This document shows, in pieces, positions 6,291-6,644 of a DNA stretch of 6,644 nucleotides. This DNA is from Dehalococcoidales bacterium. Lineage in GTDB: Bacteria; Chloroflexota; Dehalococcoidia; Dehalococcoidales; UBA5760. Numbering within the stretch: the first letter of the stretch is position 1; each line of letters opens with the position of its first letter. Under the pieces are notes generated by a model that ran no database searches, had not been told where the DNA came from, and was given only the letters and a program-made list of their open reading frames with translations. The translations under genes were made by a program, and so were the position numbers. The stretch covers positions 1 to 6,644 of the forward strand of contig JAGYOC010000003.1 of the NCBI GenBank assembly GCA_018399795.1, read 5' to 3'.

Positions 6291-6644
6291 TCAAGCTGAC
6301 TTGCCGCACTGGCTACAATACGGATCTCTGAGAACTTCGATCTCCGTGAATTGCAGGTCCAGCCCATCATAAATCAACAGCCTGTTGGACAGCGATTTTC
6401 CGATACCAGCGATATGTTTTATCGCTTCATTGGCCTGGATAGATCCTATTACGGCCGGCGTCACGCCGATTACCGGAAATTTTTCCTGGGGTGGAACCGA
6501 ACCATGATACAGGCACCATAGACAGGCGGTCCGGCCGGGGATAACCGTCAATGCCCTGCCTTCAAAGCCCTGCACCGCACCGTGGAAAAGGGGTATGTTG
6601 TTATCTATCGCTGCCCCGTTTAGCAGGTAACGCGTGGGCATATT
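6291..6644 (-). CDS. ThiF/MoeB/HesA-type adenylyltransferase, C-terminal part
   Basis: This is the C-terminal 117 codons of an E1-like enzyme whose start lies beyond the right edge of the window. Family members adenylate the C-terminal Gly of a ubiquitin-like sulfur carrier (ThiS, MoaD or a cysteine-pathway homologue) so that it can take sulfur. The visible part has the family's TRYLLN segment, the HGAVQGFEG strand, and two CxxC pairs that bind structural zinc: CLWC (codons at 6522-6524 and 6513-6515) and CSQC (6315-6317 and 6306-6308). The conserved stretch IGVTPAVIGSIQANEAIK lies between the pairs. The nucleotide-binding glycine loop and catalytic residues are outside the window. An ATG at 6641 is internal, because the homology runs through it. 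cysE follows after 32 nt, which favours a role in sulfur supply for cysteine over thiamine or molybdopterin synthesis, but this is inference. Confidence 0.88.
   Translation of the reverse strand, partial: NMPTRYLLNGAAIDNNIPLFHGAVQGFEGRALTVIPGRTACLWCLYHGSVPPQEKFPVIGVTPAVIGSIQANEAIKHIAGIGKSLSNRLLIYDGLDLQFTEIEVLRDPYCSQCGKSA

Noticed and set aside
1..6644. CRISPR array, insertion sequence or phage remnant
   Set aside because: No regularly spaced repeats, transposase, terminal inverted repeats or integrase signatures were seen.

Overview
This 6.6 kb window looks like chromosomal DNA from a mid-GC anaerobic bacterium. The style of the serine acetyltransferase, CPH-type copper ATPase, Crp/Fnr regulator and small Cys-rich protein suggests Chloroflexota (Dehalococcoidia-like). 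That is a guess from protein flavour, not a placement: there is no rRNA or other marker gene.

Layout, left to right. Positions 1-481 hold no gene I can support; they contain several inverted repeats and, close to the first gene, a plausible promoter overlapped by a palindrome. Next come two plus-strand genes that look like one operon (57 nt gap): a class I pyridine nucleotide-disulfide oxidoreductase closest in style to mycothione reductase (482-1846), and a CopB-type (CPH) P1B copper-exporting ATPase (1904-3898). A perfect extended -10 element follows, and then a Crp/Fnr-family regulator starting with TTG (4003-4683). Between the regulator and the next gene is a near-consensus FNR-type operator (TGAT-N4-ATCA). 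It stands before a 76-residue Cys-rich zinc-ribbon protein (4822-5052). Directly after that I find an unlisted 64-codon frame for a two-helix membrane microprotein (5067-5261) with no ATG start. The last part is on the minus strand: a ThiF/MoeB-type adenylyltransferase cut by the window edge (6291-6644), followed 32 nt later by serine O-acetyltransferase cysE (5542-6258, start moved to a TTG). This pair converges on the plus-strand genes across a 280 nt gap without a convincing terminator.

How the genes may work together. The oxidoreductase and CopB form a probable thiol-redox and copper-export module. The regulator, its nearby operator, the Cys-rich protein and the membrane microprotein form a compact candidate regulon that I cannot match to a described system; this is the most interesting part. 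The ThiF/MoeB-like protein with CysE suggests cysteine synthesis, perhaps with a protein thiocarboxylate as sulfur donor. Metal, thiol and sulfur chemistry runs through all three modules, but a functional link between them is inference.
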